Position numbers and translations under genes: made by a program
Origin: an uncultured Lentisphaeraceae bacterium
GTDB lineage: Bacteria; Verrucomicrobiota; Kiritimatiellia; RFP12; DVOR01
DNA: 36,237 nt
Direction of reading: 5' to 3'
Assembly: GCA_949288955.1 (NCBI GenBank)
Contig: CASEMS010000026.1
Location: 1 to 36,237, forward strand
Notes under the pieces: generated by a model
What the model saw: the letters and a program-made list of their open reading frames with translations, nothing else
Told to the model about the DNA's origin: nothing
Databases searched by the model: none
Shown here: positions 26,475 through 33,527 of the stretch, one piece after another
How positions within the stretch are numbered: the stretch's first letter is position 1
How the letters are laid out: every line of letters begins with the position of its first letter

Positions 26475-26547
26475 GGGGGTATAGCTCAGTTGGTAGAGCG
26501 TTTGAATGGCATTCAAAAGGTCAGGAGTTCGACTCTCCTTACCTCCA
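26475..26547 (+). tRNA. tRNA-Ala (anticodon GGC)
   Basis: A 73-nucleotide cloverleaf. The acceptor arm GGGGGTA/TACCTCC has one G-T pair, and the D arm is GCTCAGTTGGTAGAGC. The anticodon stem TTTGA/TCAAA holds the loop ATGGCAT with anticodon GGC. The variable loop is five bases, and the T arm is AGGAG-TTCGACT-CTCCT. The discriminator is A, and the 3' CCA is not encoded (AGG follows). It would read GCC and GCU codons, GCC being very common here. Confidence 0.97.
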
Positions 26548-26563
26548 AGGAATCCCGAACGAA

Positions 26564-26587
26564 GCGACGCGAACGCGCCGCTTTTTT
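26564..26587 (+). terminator. Terminator of tRNA-Ala
   Basis: GCGACGCG and CGCGCCGC form an eight-pair stem with one A-C mismatch and a two-base apical loop, followed by TTTTTT. It lies 16 bases after the tRNA. Confidence 0.7.
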
Positions 26588-26626
26588 CGTGCTTTGTGGG
26601 GGCGTTTGCCGCACCGGACGAACGGC

Positions 26627-26657
26627 AAAAGAAAAGCCCCCGCGGGGAGGCGGGGGC
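26627..26657 (-). terminator. Terminator of the minus-strand six-gene operon
   Basis: Read on the minus strand, GCCCCCGC and GCGGGGGC form a perfect eight-pair stem with a six-base loop, followed by TTTTCTTTT. It lies directly after the cytidine deaminase stop codon. Confidence 0.88.
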
Positions 26658-26661
26658 TGGG

Positions 26662-27099
26662 TCAGTCGGGACGGGCGACGTCCGGGGGCGCGGCCCACCA
26701 GTGCGGCAGGAGGTCGCGGAGGGGGATGGGGCGCGGGGTGGGGGAGCCGAGGAGGATGAGGGCGTCGCCGGCGCCGAGTTGGAGGAGGAGTTCGCGGCAG
26801 ACGCCGCAGGGTGGGAGGGGCGCGCCGTCTGGGCCAAGGGCGAGAAGGTGGGTGGGGCGGTCCTCGCCGGCGGTGAGCATGGCGGCGAGGGCGGCGCGTT
26901 CGGCGCAGTGGCCGAGGGAGCAGGCGGTGTCGAGGCAGACGCCGACGTGGACGTTCCCGGCGGGGGTGAGGAGCGCGGCGGCGACGGCGCCGGCCTCGAT
27001 GTGGCAGCCGATGGCGCGGGGCCGCCGCACGGCGAGGGCGGCGTGGAGGAGGCGCACCCAGGTGGGGTCGTAGGGGACGACGCGGACGGATTGGGGCAT
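26662..27099 (-). CDS. Cytidine deaminase family protein
   Basis: A 145-residue zinc-dependent deaminase of the cytidine deaminase fold, with the length of the small tetrameric enzymes. The zinc site is seen as HCAERAA (Cys65, with Glu67 as proton shuttle) and PPCGVC (Cys98 and Cys101). Upstream residues GNVHVGVCLDTACSLGHC correspond to the substrate-binding region. It most likely deaminates cytidine and deoxycytidine in pyrimidine salvage. A blasticidin-S-deaminase-like or other nucleoside specificity cannot be excluded. It is the last gene of the minus-strand operon, starting 8 bases after the GH2 stop and followed at once by a terminator. The link with the sugar-hydrolase genes is positional only. 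Confidence 0.88.
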   Translation of the reverse strand: MPQSVRVVPYDPTWVRLLHAALAVRRPRAIGCHIEAGAVAAALLTPAGNVHVGVCLDTACSLGHCAERAALAAMLTAGEDRPTHLLALGPDGAPLPPCGVCRELLLQLGAGDALILLGSPTPRPIPLRDLLPHWWAAPPDVARPD

Positions 27100-27107
27100 G
27101 GTGGCGC

Positions 27108-29549
27108 TTATTCGCCGAAGGCGGATTGCTGGGCCTCGACCTCGGAGAGGTCGATGGGCTTGGGCTGGGGGCGGCCGGAGAGTGTGGGGCTGGGGGCGAG
27201 GGGGGCGGGGGCGTCGAAGAGGAGGGGGATGGGGGAGGGTTTGGTGTGGAAGGTGAGGGCGGCGGCGCCGGAGACGTTGGGGCCGGGGCGGTCAATCTCG
27301 GCGCGGAGGGTGACGGCGCCGGGCTGGGTGCCGAGGCGGAGGAGGACGACGGCCTCGCCGTAGCGGGTCTGCTGGGGGTTGAGGGCGCGATCCTCGGTGT
27401 CGACGATCTCGGCGGGGCCTTCGACGGCGAAGCGGATGCGCTCGGTGGCGAGGTGCTTGGGGGTGCCGTCGGCGTCGGTGAGGGTGGCGACGGCGACGAC
27501 GAGCTCGGAGCCGTCGGCGACGAGGTCGGTGCGCATGGTGTCGAGGCGGAGGTCGAGGCCGGTGCGGCGGTAGGCGGCGGGCTTGCGGAAGGGCTTGCCG
27601 CCGTAGTTGCCGGTGACGGCGATCTGGGCCTTCTTCCCGGAGCGGTCGAGGGCTTTGAGCTTATAGAAGGAGTAGCCTTTGCCGTCCTGGGTGGTGTAGC
27701 GGAAGGGGGCGGTCTGGCGGAGGGGCTGGCCGAAGAGGGCGGGCTCGGTGACGGGGGCGTTGGAGAAGATGGCGATCTCGGCGGGGGAGAAGGGGGTGAG
27801 GTCGTTGGCGACGAAGACGAAGGGGTCGAGGTGGACGTTGGGGATCTGGGGGCCGGGTTTGGCGAGGAGGGCCTTGAACATCCAGTAGGAGGTTTTGGGG
27901 AGGCGGGCGGAGGTCATGATGCCGCCGTAGAAGGTGTCGGGGTGGTAGCCGCGGGCGTGGTCGAAGCTGTGCCAGAGGGCGCCGCCGAAGTGCTTGGGGG
28001 GCTGGTTGAGGAGCATGGTGAGGGAGGTGACGGGGTAGTCGGGGTCGGTGGTGTCGAAGTAATGGAAGGCTTGGACGAGCTGGGGGATCTCGCCCCAGGC
28101 GCGGTCGGCGCGGGAGGGGGAGTTGTGGCTGGCCCAGTCGTCGACGCAGTCGCCCCATTCGCGGGTGAAGGTGGGGCGGTCGCCCTCGGGGCCGGAGGTG
28201 TGCGATTCGCTGGCGGAGCCGTCGGGGTGCTTGAAGATGACGTCGTAGGACTGTTGGCCGCGGGCGCCGGCGTCGCAGGCGCAGAGGTTGGGGCCGAGGG
28301 GGGCGGTCTCCTTGACGGCTTGGACCCACTGCTTGGCGGCGGCCTCGGGGTACCAGGTCTCGTTGAGGATGGGCTCCCAGAGGAGGAGGCAGGGGCGGGA
28401 GCGGTCGCGGCGGACGAGGGCGCGGATGTCGTCGAGGACGCGTTGGCCGAAGAGGGGCTTGCCGTTCCAGAACTGCCAGCCGGGGGTGTTGGCGATGAGG
28501 AGGAGGCCGACCTCGTCGCAGGCGTCCATGAAGGCGGGGTCTTGGAGGTAGTGGGCGTTGCGGACGAGGGTGAAGCCGGCCTCGCGGAGCTTGACGGCGT
28601 CGCGGTAGTGCAGGAGGTTGCTCATGGCGTTGCCGACGAAGGCGAAGTCTTGGTGGCGGTTGGCGCCGATGACTTTGCGCCAGGGCTTGCCGTTGAGGAC
28701 GAGGCCCTCCTTGGCGGTGAGGTGGATGTCGCGGAAGCCGAAGCGGACGCTCACGGCGTCGGAGAGGGTGCCGTCGGGGGCGAGAGCCTCGACGCGGAGG
28801 AAGTGGAGGGCGGGGGCGTCGGGGGTCCACTCGGCGGGCTTCTCGACGGTGAAGGTCTCGGGGACCTCTTTGCCCTCGTAGAGGCGGCGGACGGAGCCTT
28901 GGCCGTCGAGGGTGACCTTGGCGGTAACCTGCCATTTCCCCTCGGTGAGGCGCTTGGTGGTGAGGTAGACGCCCTCCTGCGGGCCGGGGGCGGAGACGGC
29001 GACGGGGCCGGTCTCGATGAGCCAGACGTCGCGATAGATGCCGCCGAAGTAGGCGAAGTCAAGTTGCGTCTGGGGCTTGCCGGGGGGATAATCGGGGTCG
29101 TCGGCGTTGTCGCAGGTAACGCGGAGGACGTTGCCGGAGGGCTTGAGCTTGCCTGTCACCTCGATGTGGATGGGGTGGTAGCCGCCGAAGCGCGTGCCGA
29201 TCTTCTCGCCGTTGAGGAAGATCTCGCTCTTGCCCATGATGGCCTCGAAGTGGAGGAACTGCCGGGCGCCCTTGGGGGCGAAGTCGAAGCGCTTCTCGTA
29301 GGTGGCGGGGCCCTGGTAGTTGCTGCCGCCGCTGGCCTGGAAGTCGACGACGTTGAGGGTGTGGGGGAGGTTCACGCGGGCCTTGAAGCCATCGCCGCGG
29401 GCGAAGTCCCAGCCCACGTTCAGGCTACTGACGGCGCGGGGGGAGCCTTCGGCGGGGAAGTAACCGCCGTGGGAGAAGGCGGGCGCGTAGGCGTGGAGGG
29501 CGAAGGGGAGGGCAATGGCGAGGGCCAGGGTGGCGAGGGGGCGGCGCAT
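27108..29549 (-). CDS. Secreted glycoside hydrolase family 2 enzyme (beta-galactosidase-like)
   Basis: An 813-residue GH2 enzyme with an N-terminal signal peptide (about residues 1-20). The domain order is standard: a jelly-roll sugar-binding domain (about 40-190, with YEKRFDF, IFLNGEKIG and YFGGIYRDVWLI), an Ig-like domain, a TIM barrel from about 275 (GFRDIHLTAKEGLVLNGKP, GANRHQD), and C-terminal beta domains. The acid/base is probably Glu397 in LLLWEPILNETW. This differs from the usual WSxGNE, but the Asn-Glu pair is kept. The nucleophile is probably Glu464 in FTREWGD. The substrate could be a beta-galactoside or another beta-glycoside of host or plant glycans, and sequence alone does not decide. 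It starts two bases after the stop of the sulfatase-like gene and is clearly in its operon. Confidence 0.88.
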   Translation of the reverse strand: MRRPLATLALAIALPFALHAYAPAFSHGGYFPAEGSPRAVSSLNVGWDFARGDGFKARVNLPHTLNVVDFQASGGSNYQGPATYEKRFDFAPKGARQFLHFEAIMGKSEIFLNGEKIGTRFGGYHPIHIEVTGKLKPSGNVLRVTCDNADDPDYPPGKPQTQLDFAYFGGIYRDVWLIETGPVAVSAPGPQEGVYLTTKRLTEGKWQVTAKVTLDGQGSVRRLYEGKEVPETFTVEKPAEWTPDAPALHFLRVEALAPDGTLSDAVSVRFGFRDIHLTAKEGLVLNGKPWRKVIGANRHQDFAFVGNAMSNLLHYRDAVKLREAGFTLVRNAHYLQDPAFMDACDEVGLLLIANTPGWQFWNGKPLFGQRVLDDIRALVRRDRSRPCLLLWEPILNETWYPEAAAKQWVQAVKETAPLGPNLCACDAGARGQQSYDVIFKHPDGSASESHTSGPEGDRPTFTREWGDCVDDWASHNSPSRADRAWGEIPQLVQAFHYFDTTDPDYPVTSLTMLLNQPPKHFGGALWHSFDHARGYHPDTFYGGIMTSARLPKTSYWMFKALLAKPGPQIPNVHLDPFVFVANDLTPFSPAEIAIFSNAPVTEPALFGQPLRQTAPFRYTTQDGKGYSFYKLKALDRSGKKAQIAVTGNYGGKPFRKPAAYRRTGLDLRLDTMRTDLVADGSELVVAVATLTDADGTPKHLATERIRFAVEGPAEIVDTEDRALNPQQTRYGEAVVLLRLGTQPGAVTLRAEIDRPGPNVSGAAALTFHTKPSPIPLLFDAPAPLAPSPTLSGRPQPKPIDLSEVEAQQSAFGE

Positions 29550-29551
29550 GG

Positions 29552-30700
29552 TCAGTCCTCGGATTCGGGGTCGGTCTCGGGGGCGGGGGGAAGGAAGATG
29601 GGCAGTTTGGCGGGGTCGAGGCGCGGCGGCACCACCACGAAGAGTTCCACGGTCACGGTCTCCGGGCCGTCAAGCCGCCAGACGCTCGGCTCCTTGGGCT
29701 TCCAGACGGAGAAGACCGGGCGGCCTTTGACACGGATGACGCAGGAGACGCCCTTCGGGAAGGTCAGCGTCAGGCGGCGTTGGGTGGTGCGCACATAAAA
29801 GCCTTGCTCCCGCCGTGAGGGGCCGAAGCGGTTGGCCGCCTCCGCGGGGAGGGGGACGGCGTGGGGGAGGAAGAGGCGTTCGTCGGGCTTGAGGGAGGCC
29901 ACGTCGGTGAAGTCCGGCACCCAAGGGCAATCCTTGGGCAGGTCGGCGAAGTGGCTGAGCATGGCGTAGGGGCGACCGGTGGCGACCGAGGTGGGGATGC
30001 GCGCCGCGGAGGGCGGCTCCAAGGGGCGTTGGTAGCCCACGCCCGTGAGGAGGGGAAGGATGGAGACGGCGTCGAGCTCCGCGGGCGGAGGCAATCCGAC
30101 GATCTCCGCCAGCGTGGGCGTCCAATGGTCGGGGCGGATGGTCTGCGGCGCCACGTGCGCGGGCCAGACGATGTTGCGCCAACAGACGACGACGGGGGCC
30201 TTGCCGCCCTGTGGCGCGAGGATGACCAACGCATCGGTGCGCAGGAGCGCGGGAAGGGTGGCCGCCAGCTCCTCGGCCGTGGCCTCGACGGCGAGGAGGA
30301 CGCAGGTAGGCGGGAAGTCGATGCGGTCTTTGTCGCGCGAGGCCGCCCGCCACTTCTGCATCTCTTCGAGTTTGGAGCAGGCCTCGACCCAGCCGAGCCC
30401 TTGCACGGGGATGAGGCGGTAGCCCGCCGCGTGGAGCACGGGCAGGGGGCCGCCGGAGCGGAAGTCGCGCTCCGTCAGCGTGGCGTTGGGGAGGGTGGTG
30501 CCGAGGGGCTCGGCGGCGCGGAGGGCTTTGCGGCAGGCCTCGGGCGTGCCGGAGAGGGTGGGGGCGAGGAAGAGGATGTCGGGCTTGGAGCCGTCGGCCC
30601 TGCCCGTCAGCTGCAGCACCGCGGGTTTGGCCGGCGTCGTCCCAAGGAGCGACGCGGCGAAGAGCAGGGCGAACGCGAGGAGGGGCGCGGCGTGTCTCAT
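29552..30700 (-). CDS. Secreted protein related to the C-terminal part of sulfatases, catalytic signature absent
   Basis: A 382-residue protein with a signal peptide (MRHAAPLLAFALLFAASLLG). A central stretch, VVVCWRNIVWPAHVAP..DHWTPTLAEIVGLP and then AVSILPLLTG, has the shape of the sulfatase segment usually reading P-x-I-x-W-P .. D-x-x-P-T-L-L-x-L-A-G .. S-L-L-P-L-L. The formylglycine motif (C/S-x-P-x-R) and the N-terminal metal Asp pair are not visible, so it is unlikely to be an active sulfatase. A C-terminal region (about 270-382) looks beta-rich. I place the start at 30700, where ATGA overlaps the pgpA stop. Upstream in-frame residues overlap pgpA and are Arg/Pro-rich. Alternative view: an unrelated envelope protein with chance similarity. 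Confidence 0.55.
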   Translation of the reverse strand: MRHAAPLLAFALLFAASLLGTTPAKPAVLQLTGRADGSKPDILFLAPTLSGTPEACRKALRAAEPLGTTLPNATLTERDFRSGGPLPVLHAAGYRLIPVQGLGWVEACSKLEEMQKWRAASRDKDRIDFPPTCVLLAVEATAEELAATLPALLRTDALVILAPQGGKAPVVVCWRNIVWPAHVAPQTIRPDHWTPTLAEIVGLPPPAELDAVSILPLLTGVGYQRPLEPPSAARIPTSVATGRPYAMLSHFADLPKDCPWVPDFTDVASLKPDERLFLPHAVPLPAEAANRFGPSRREQGFYVRTTQRRLTLTFPKGVSCVIRVKGRPVFSVWKPKEPSVWRLDGPETVTVELFVVVPPRLDPAKLPIFLPPAPETDPESED

Positions 30701-31230
30701 CGGAAGAGCCAGAGGAAGAGCGCCCAGTTGGCCGCCAAGGCGTAGAGCTGGGAGACGAAGTCGTCCGCCACGATGCCCCAGCCTTGGGGGAGATATTGGA
30801 GTTGGCGCGCCGGCGGGAGTTTGATTACGTCGAGCACGCGGATGACCACGAAGGAGAGGACGATGAGCCAAGGCGCCTCCATCAGGGGGAGGCCGATGGT
30901 GGCGATGGGGTAGAGCAGCCACTCATCCGCGCTGATGCGCCCATCGTCCTTCTTCTTCAGGCACGCCTCCGCCACGGTGCAGATGGGCACGGCCAGAAGG
31001 GTGAGCGCCAGGCACAGGAGCGCCTGCGCCCACCAACAGGGCAGCCAGGCGGCGAATGCCACGGCCAACGCCACGCCCGGGAGGGAGCCGAAGGTGCCCG
31101 GCGCGCACGGGGCCACCAGCCCAATGCCAAAGCCGGTGCCAATCCAAACGCAAAGGCGGCGCCAAGTGGTCTTCCCCAGCGTCGCCTCGGGTTGTTGCCC
31201 GGCGTAAGGGTCTGGGCCCTTCCAGCCCAT
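30697..31230 (-). CDS. pgpA: Phosphatidylglycerophosphatase A
   Basis: A 177-residue integral membrane phosphatase. It dephosphorylates phosphatidylglycerol phosphate to phosphatidylglycerol in the inner membrane. Family motifs are present: GLVAPCAPGTFGSLPG after the first hydrophobic segment, DEWLLYPIATIGLP in the middle, and VLDVIKLPPARQLQYLPQGWGIVADDFVSQLYA near the C-terminus, with the acidic pair expected in the active site. Several hydrophobic segments fit the family topology, and the length is typical. The start abuts the stop of the upstream unknown gene with no gap. The stop overlaps the sulfatase-like gene by four bases, indicating coupled translation. Confidence 0.93.
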   Translation of the reverse strand: MGWKGPDPYAGQQPEATLGKTTWRRLCVWIGTGFGIGLVAPCAPGTFGSLPGVALAVAFAAWLPCWWAQALLCLALTLLAVPICTVAEACLKKKDDGRISADEWLLYPIATIGLPLMEAPWLIVLSFVVIRVLDVIKLPPARQLQYLPQGWGIVADDFVSQLYALAANWALFLWLFR

Positions 31231-31659
31231 TCACTGCCCTTTCGTCATGCGATAGAAGGTCAGGAAGGAGCGGATGACGTCCTCTTTCGTCACGTCGTCG
31301 ATCGTGTAGCGCACGTTCTCGGGGCGGAAGGGTTCGTCGTGGGTGGTGGTGCGGGCGTTCATGCGCACCACGCGGGCGTTGGCGCGGGGGAGGATGCCGT
31401 CGTTGACGTACTGGCGCGTAACTGAGTAGCAGATCTCCTCCACGTTGCCCTCGCGGTAGATGGTGAGGATGGTGGAGGCCGGCGCCTCACGCACCGAGGC
31501 CACGCGCCCGAGCCGGCGCATCTCCTCGGCTATCTCGTTCAGCGCCGGCGTGGCGACCTCGCGCAGGAACCGGACGAAGCGCGCGTTCTCGCGCTCCGCG
31601 CGAGACGATTGCGAATCGCTCAGGAAGATATTCTCCAGCTCCTGCTTCCAGTCCGCCAT
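31231..31659 (-). CDS. Conserved-looking protein of unknown function
   Basis: A 142-residue protein I do not recognise. It has no signal peptide or membrane segment and is probably cytoplasmic. The N-terminal half is charged and likely helical (about residues 15-50, ENARFVRFLREVATPALNEI then AEEMRRLG). The second half looks like alternating strands (ASTILTIYREGNVEEICYSV), ending in a helix (KEDVIRSFLTFYRM). It sits in the six-gene operon, one base after the surface-repeat gene stop and directly abutting pgpA. Codon use matches its neighbours, so it is a real gene and not a shadow frame. Confidence 0.65.
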   Translation of the reverse strand: MADWKQELENIFLSDSQSSRAERENARFVRFLREVATPALNEIAEEMRRLGRVASVREAPASTILTIYREGNVEEICYSVTRQYVNDGILPRANARVVRMNARTTTHDEPFRPENVRYTIDDVTKEDVIRSFLTFYRMTKGQ

Positions 31660-31660
31660 G

Positions 31661-32242
31661 TCAGTCCTCGAGCGTGAAGTTGAGGATGGGGAAGAAGGTC
31701 ACGGCCGAGGAGCGGATGACGTTGATGAGGCCGATCTGATAGCCGTAGATGGCGTCGGTGCTGTTGATGAGGCCGATCTGGACGCCGCGCATATCGTTGG
31801 TGGCGTTGATGAGGCCCACCTGGAGGCCCTTGCCGATGACGGCTTCGTTGTAGAGGCCCACCTGCATACCCGTGAGCTCGCTGGCGCTGTTCGCGCCGAT
31901 GGCAATCTGGAGGGCGCCCGCGCGGTCGATGACCTTGTTGCGGATGAGGGCGAGTTGGAGGCCGTAGGCGTTGACCGCCTCGCCGCCGATTGCCAGATCC
32001 AAGCCCGTCAGGTTCTGGCACTTGCCCCAAGCGCTCAGGCGCAGGCCCACGATGTCGATGGTCTCATCGCCCTGGAAGGCGAGCCACACCGGCGAGATGG
32101 TGCGCGTTTCCACGCGCTCGGGCTGGGCGGGAGCCTCGGCGGCAGCCTGCTGTTGCTCGGCGGTCGCCTCCTCCTGCTGCTGGGCGAATGCCCCGGCGGC
32201 AAGGGTAAGGCAGGCGAAAAGGGCCACAATCGGTTTCTTCAT
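31661..32242 (-). CDS. Secreted GLQVGLIN-type surface-repeat protein
   Basis: A 193-residue exported protein. A signal peptide (MKKPIVALFACLTLAAGAFA) precedes a Gln/Glu/Ala-rich linker. A repeat region from about residue 70 to the end follows, with recurring units GLQLALIRN, ALQIAIGAN, GMQVGLYNE, GLQVGLINA, GVQIGLINS and GYQIGLINV, spaced about 18-24 residues apart. Such repeats occur in surface proteins of the Leptospira LA_2272/2273 kind and fold as beta structures. I chose ATG 32242 over the ATG at 32266, because GAGGA lies 7-8 bases upstream of 32242 and the signal peptide starts there. It is the first gene of the operon, downstream of the promoter at 32297-32325. Confidence 0.75.
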   Translation of the reverse strand: MKKPIVALFACLTLAAGAFAQQQEEATAEQQQAAAEAPAQPERVETRTISPVWLAFQGDETIDIVGLRLSAWGKCQNLTGLDLAIGGEAVNAYGLQLALIRNKVIDRAGALQIAIGANSASELTGMQVGLYNEAVIGKGLQVGLINATNDMRGVQIGLINSTDAIYGYQIGLINVIRSSAVTFFPILNFTLED

Positions 32243-32296
32243 ATCGACGTCCTCGCTGTGTTGCACGGAGAAAGCGAACTCTCACGTTTGATTAAA

Positions 32297-32325
32297 AGGA
32301 TACTCCATTTCGCCCCAAAGCGCAA
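32297..32325 (-). promoter_or_regulatory. Promoter of the minus-strand six-gene operon
   Basis: On the minus strand TTGCGC (32325-32320) is separated from TATCCT (32302-32297) by exactly 17 bases. The same pair of boxes at the same spacing precedes hydG (35063-35035). The leader to ATG 32242 is about 50 bases. The spacer has no long G tract. Confidence 0.75.
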
Positions 32326-32398
32326 GCACTATTCGCCCCTCCACCCGAAAAAGAGGCTTGCGGGGGGCGGTCTCCGCTCGGCTTGGGTGCGTGGGACG

Positions 32399-32432
32399 AA
32401 AAAAGCCCCGGCGGGGGAAACCCCGCCGGGGC
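32399..32432 (-). terminator. Terminator of the RNase P RNA gene
   Basis: On the minus strand the 12-base arms GCCCCGGCGGGG and CCCCGCCGGGGC pair perfectly around a four-base loop, followed by TTTTTT. It lies just beyond the 3' end of rnpB. Confidence 0.93.
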
Positions 32433-32435
32433 CGA

Positions 32436-32787
32436 TCGCCGAGGCTGTAAGCCGAGTTCTGTTCCCTTGCGGGCGCCAATCATTACACTTAGCACCCAAC
32501 CCGCGGATGCGGCCGTGGGGCCGTTGGCGGCGCGAGCAGCGCCTCTCCGCCTATTTGGGCTTGCTCCGGAAGGGGTTTGCCTTGCGCGCCGGCTTTCGCC
32601 GAGCGCCGGTGGGCTCTTGCCCCACCTTTTCACCCTTGCCGCCCGAGGGCGGCGGTTTGTTTCTGTGGCACTTTCCGTCGCGCGGGTTTGCCCCGCGCCC
32701 ACCGGCCATTACAGCCGGTCTTCCTGCTCTGCGGAGTCCGGACTTTCCTCCCGGGGTCGGGCCCCGGGCGATTGGCCGCCTCGGCGA
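32436..32787 (-). ncRNA. rnpB: RNase P RNA (class A)
   Basis: The catalytic RNA that matures the 5' ends of tRNAs. On the minus strand the 5' region has the universal GAGGAAAGTCCGGACTCCGC (complement of 32731-32750), then GTGCCACAGAAA, AGGGTGAAAAGGTGGGGC and AAGAGCCCACCG. The 3' end has ACAGAACTCGGCTTACAG (complement of 32445-32462). The P1 helix is visible as GCCGAGG at the 5' end (32785-32779) pairing with CCTCGGC at the 3' end (32444-32438), which sets the ends to within a few bases. Length of about 350 nucleotides fits the ancestral A type. It begins 10 bases after the zinc-ribbon gene stop on the same strand and ends in a strong terminator. I found no convincing promoter directly before it. 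Confidence 0.96.
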
Positions 32788-32796
32788 AAGGGGTGG

Positions 32797-33510
32797 TCAG
32801 GCGAGGATGCGTCCGCAGGCCGGGCAGGTGACCAAGGGCGCGTTGGCGGGATCCTTGTCGGCGTGGGAGACGGCCTGCTTGACGGAGGGGGGCTGAACGA
32901 GGTTGCAGCCGGTGCAGACGCCTTCGGCGCGGTTGAAGGCGGCGATGCAGGGCCAACGGGTGAGGCGGAGGCGCTCGTAGTAGCGGAGTTGGTCGGGGGG
33001 GACGGCCTGGGCGAGCTCGTCGCGGCGGGCCTTGACCTTGTCGAGTTCGAGCTCGACCTGCTCCTTGCGGGCGTCGAGGGTGGCGAGGATCTCGCGGACG
33101 GCGTCCTCCTCCTCAAGCTCGAAGGCGCGGGCGGCGTCGAGCTTCTTCTCGGTGGGGGAGCGGGCGGCGTCGGCCTCGGCGGCGTCCATCTCGGCGGTCT
33201 GCGCGGCGATCTGGGCGTCGCGGTGCTCCTTCTCGGCGGCGGCGAGGGCGCGGGCGTTGGTCATGCCGGCGGCGTTGCGCTCGGCGCGGGCCATACGGTC
33301 GCGCTGGCGGTAGAGGTCGCGCTCGAAGCGTTTGTACTCGCGCTCGGCGGCGAGGTTTTCCTGGACGGCCGCCTCGACGGCGTCCTGCGCGGCTTGGAGG
33401 CGGGCCTTGGCCTCGGCGCGGCGCTTGGGGAGCAGGGTCTTGAGCTCGCGTTGCAGGTCGCGCAGGCGGCCGTCTTCCTCTTGGAGTGCCTGTAAGGCTT
33501 GGATGTCCAT
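32797..33510 (-). CDS. Coiled-coil protein with C-terminal C4 zinc ribbon (CT398/COG1579 type)
   Basis: A 237-residue protein with a long charged, Ala/Glu/Arg-rich helical hairpin or coiled coil (about residues 1-170). A C-terminal zinc ribbon follows, whose four cysteines are in GVCTGCNL and LVTCPACGRILA. This is the architecture of the CT398/COG1579 family, found widely in PVC bacteria, actinobacteria and others. The biochemical role is not established; nucleic-acid binding or a flagellar/secretion-related scaffold has been considered for relatives. The start at 33510 is chosen at MDIQALQALQEEDGRLR. Further upstream the frame is an antisense-free but Arg/Pro-rich shadow of hydG. It lies 17 bases downstream of hydG and 10 bases upstream of rnpB. 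Confidence 0.85.
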   Translation of the reverse strand: MDIQALQALQEEDGRLRDLQRELKTLLPKRRAEAKARLQAAQDAVEAAVQENLAAEREYKRFERDLYRQRDRMARAERNAAGMTNARALAAAEKEHRDAQIAAQTAEMDAAEADAARSPTEKKLDAARAFELEEEDAVREILATLDARKEQVELELDKVKARRDELAQAVPPDQLRYYERLRLTRWPCIAAFNRAEGVCTGCNLVQPPSVKQAVSHADKDPANAPLVTCPACGRILA

Positions 33511-33527
33511 GTGTGCTTCCTTGGGGG

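Noticed and set aside
30701..30922. N-terminal extension of the sulfatase-like gene to 30922
   Set aside because: The extra residues overlap pgpA, are Arg/Pro-rich, and precede an obvious signal peptide at 30700 whose start overlaps the pgpA stop.
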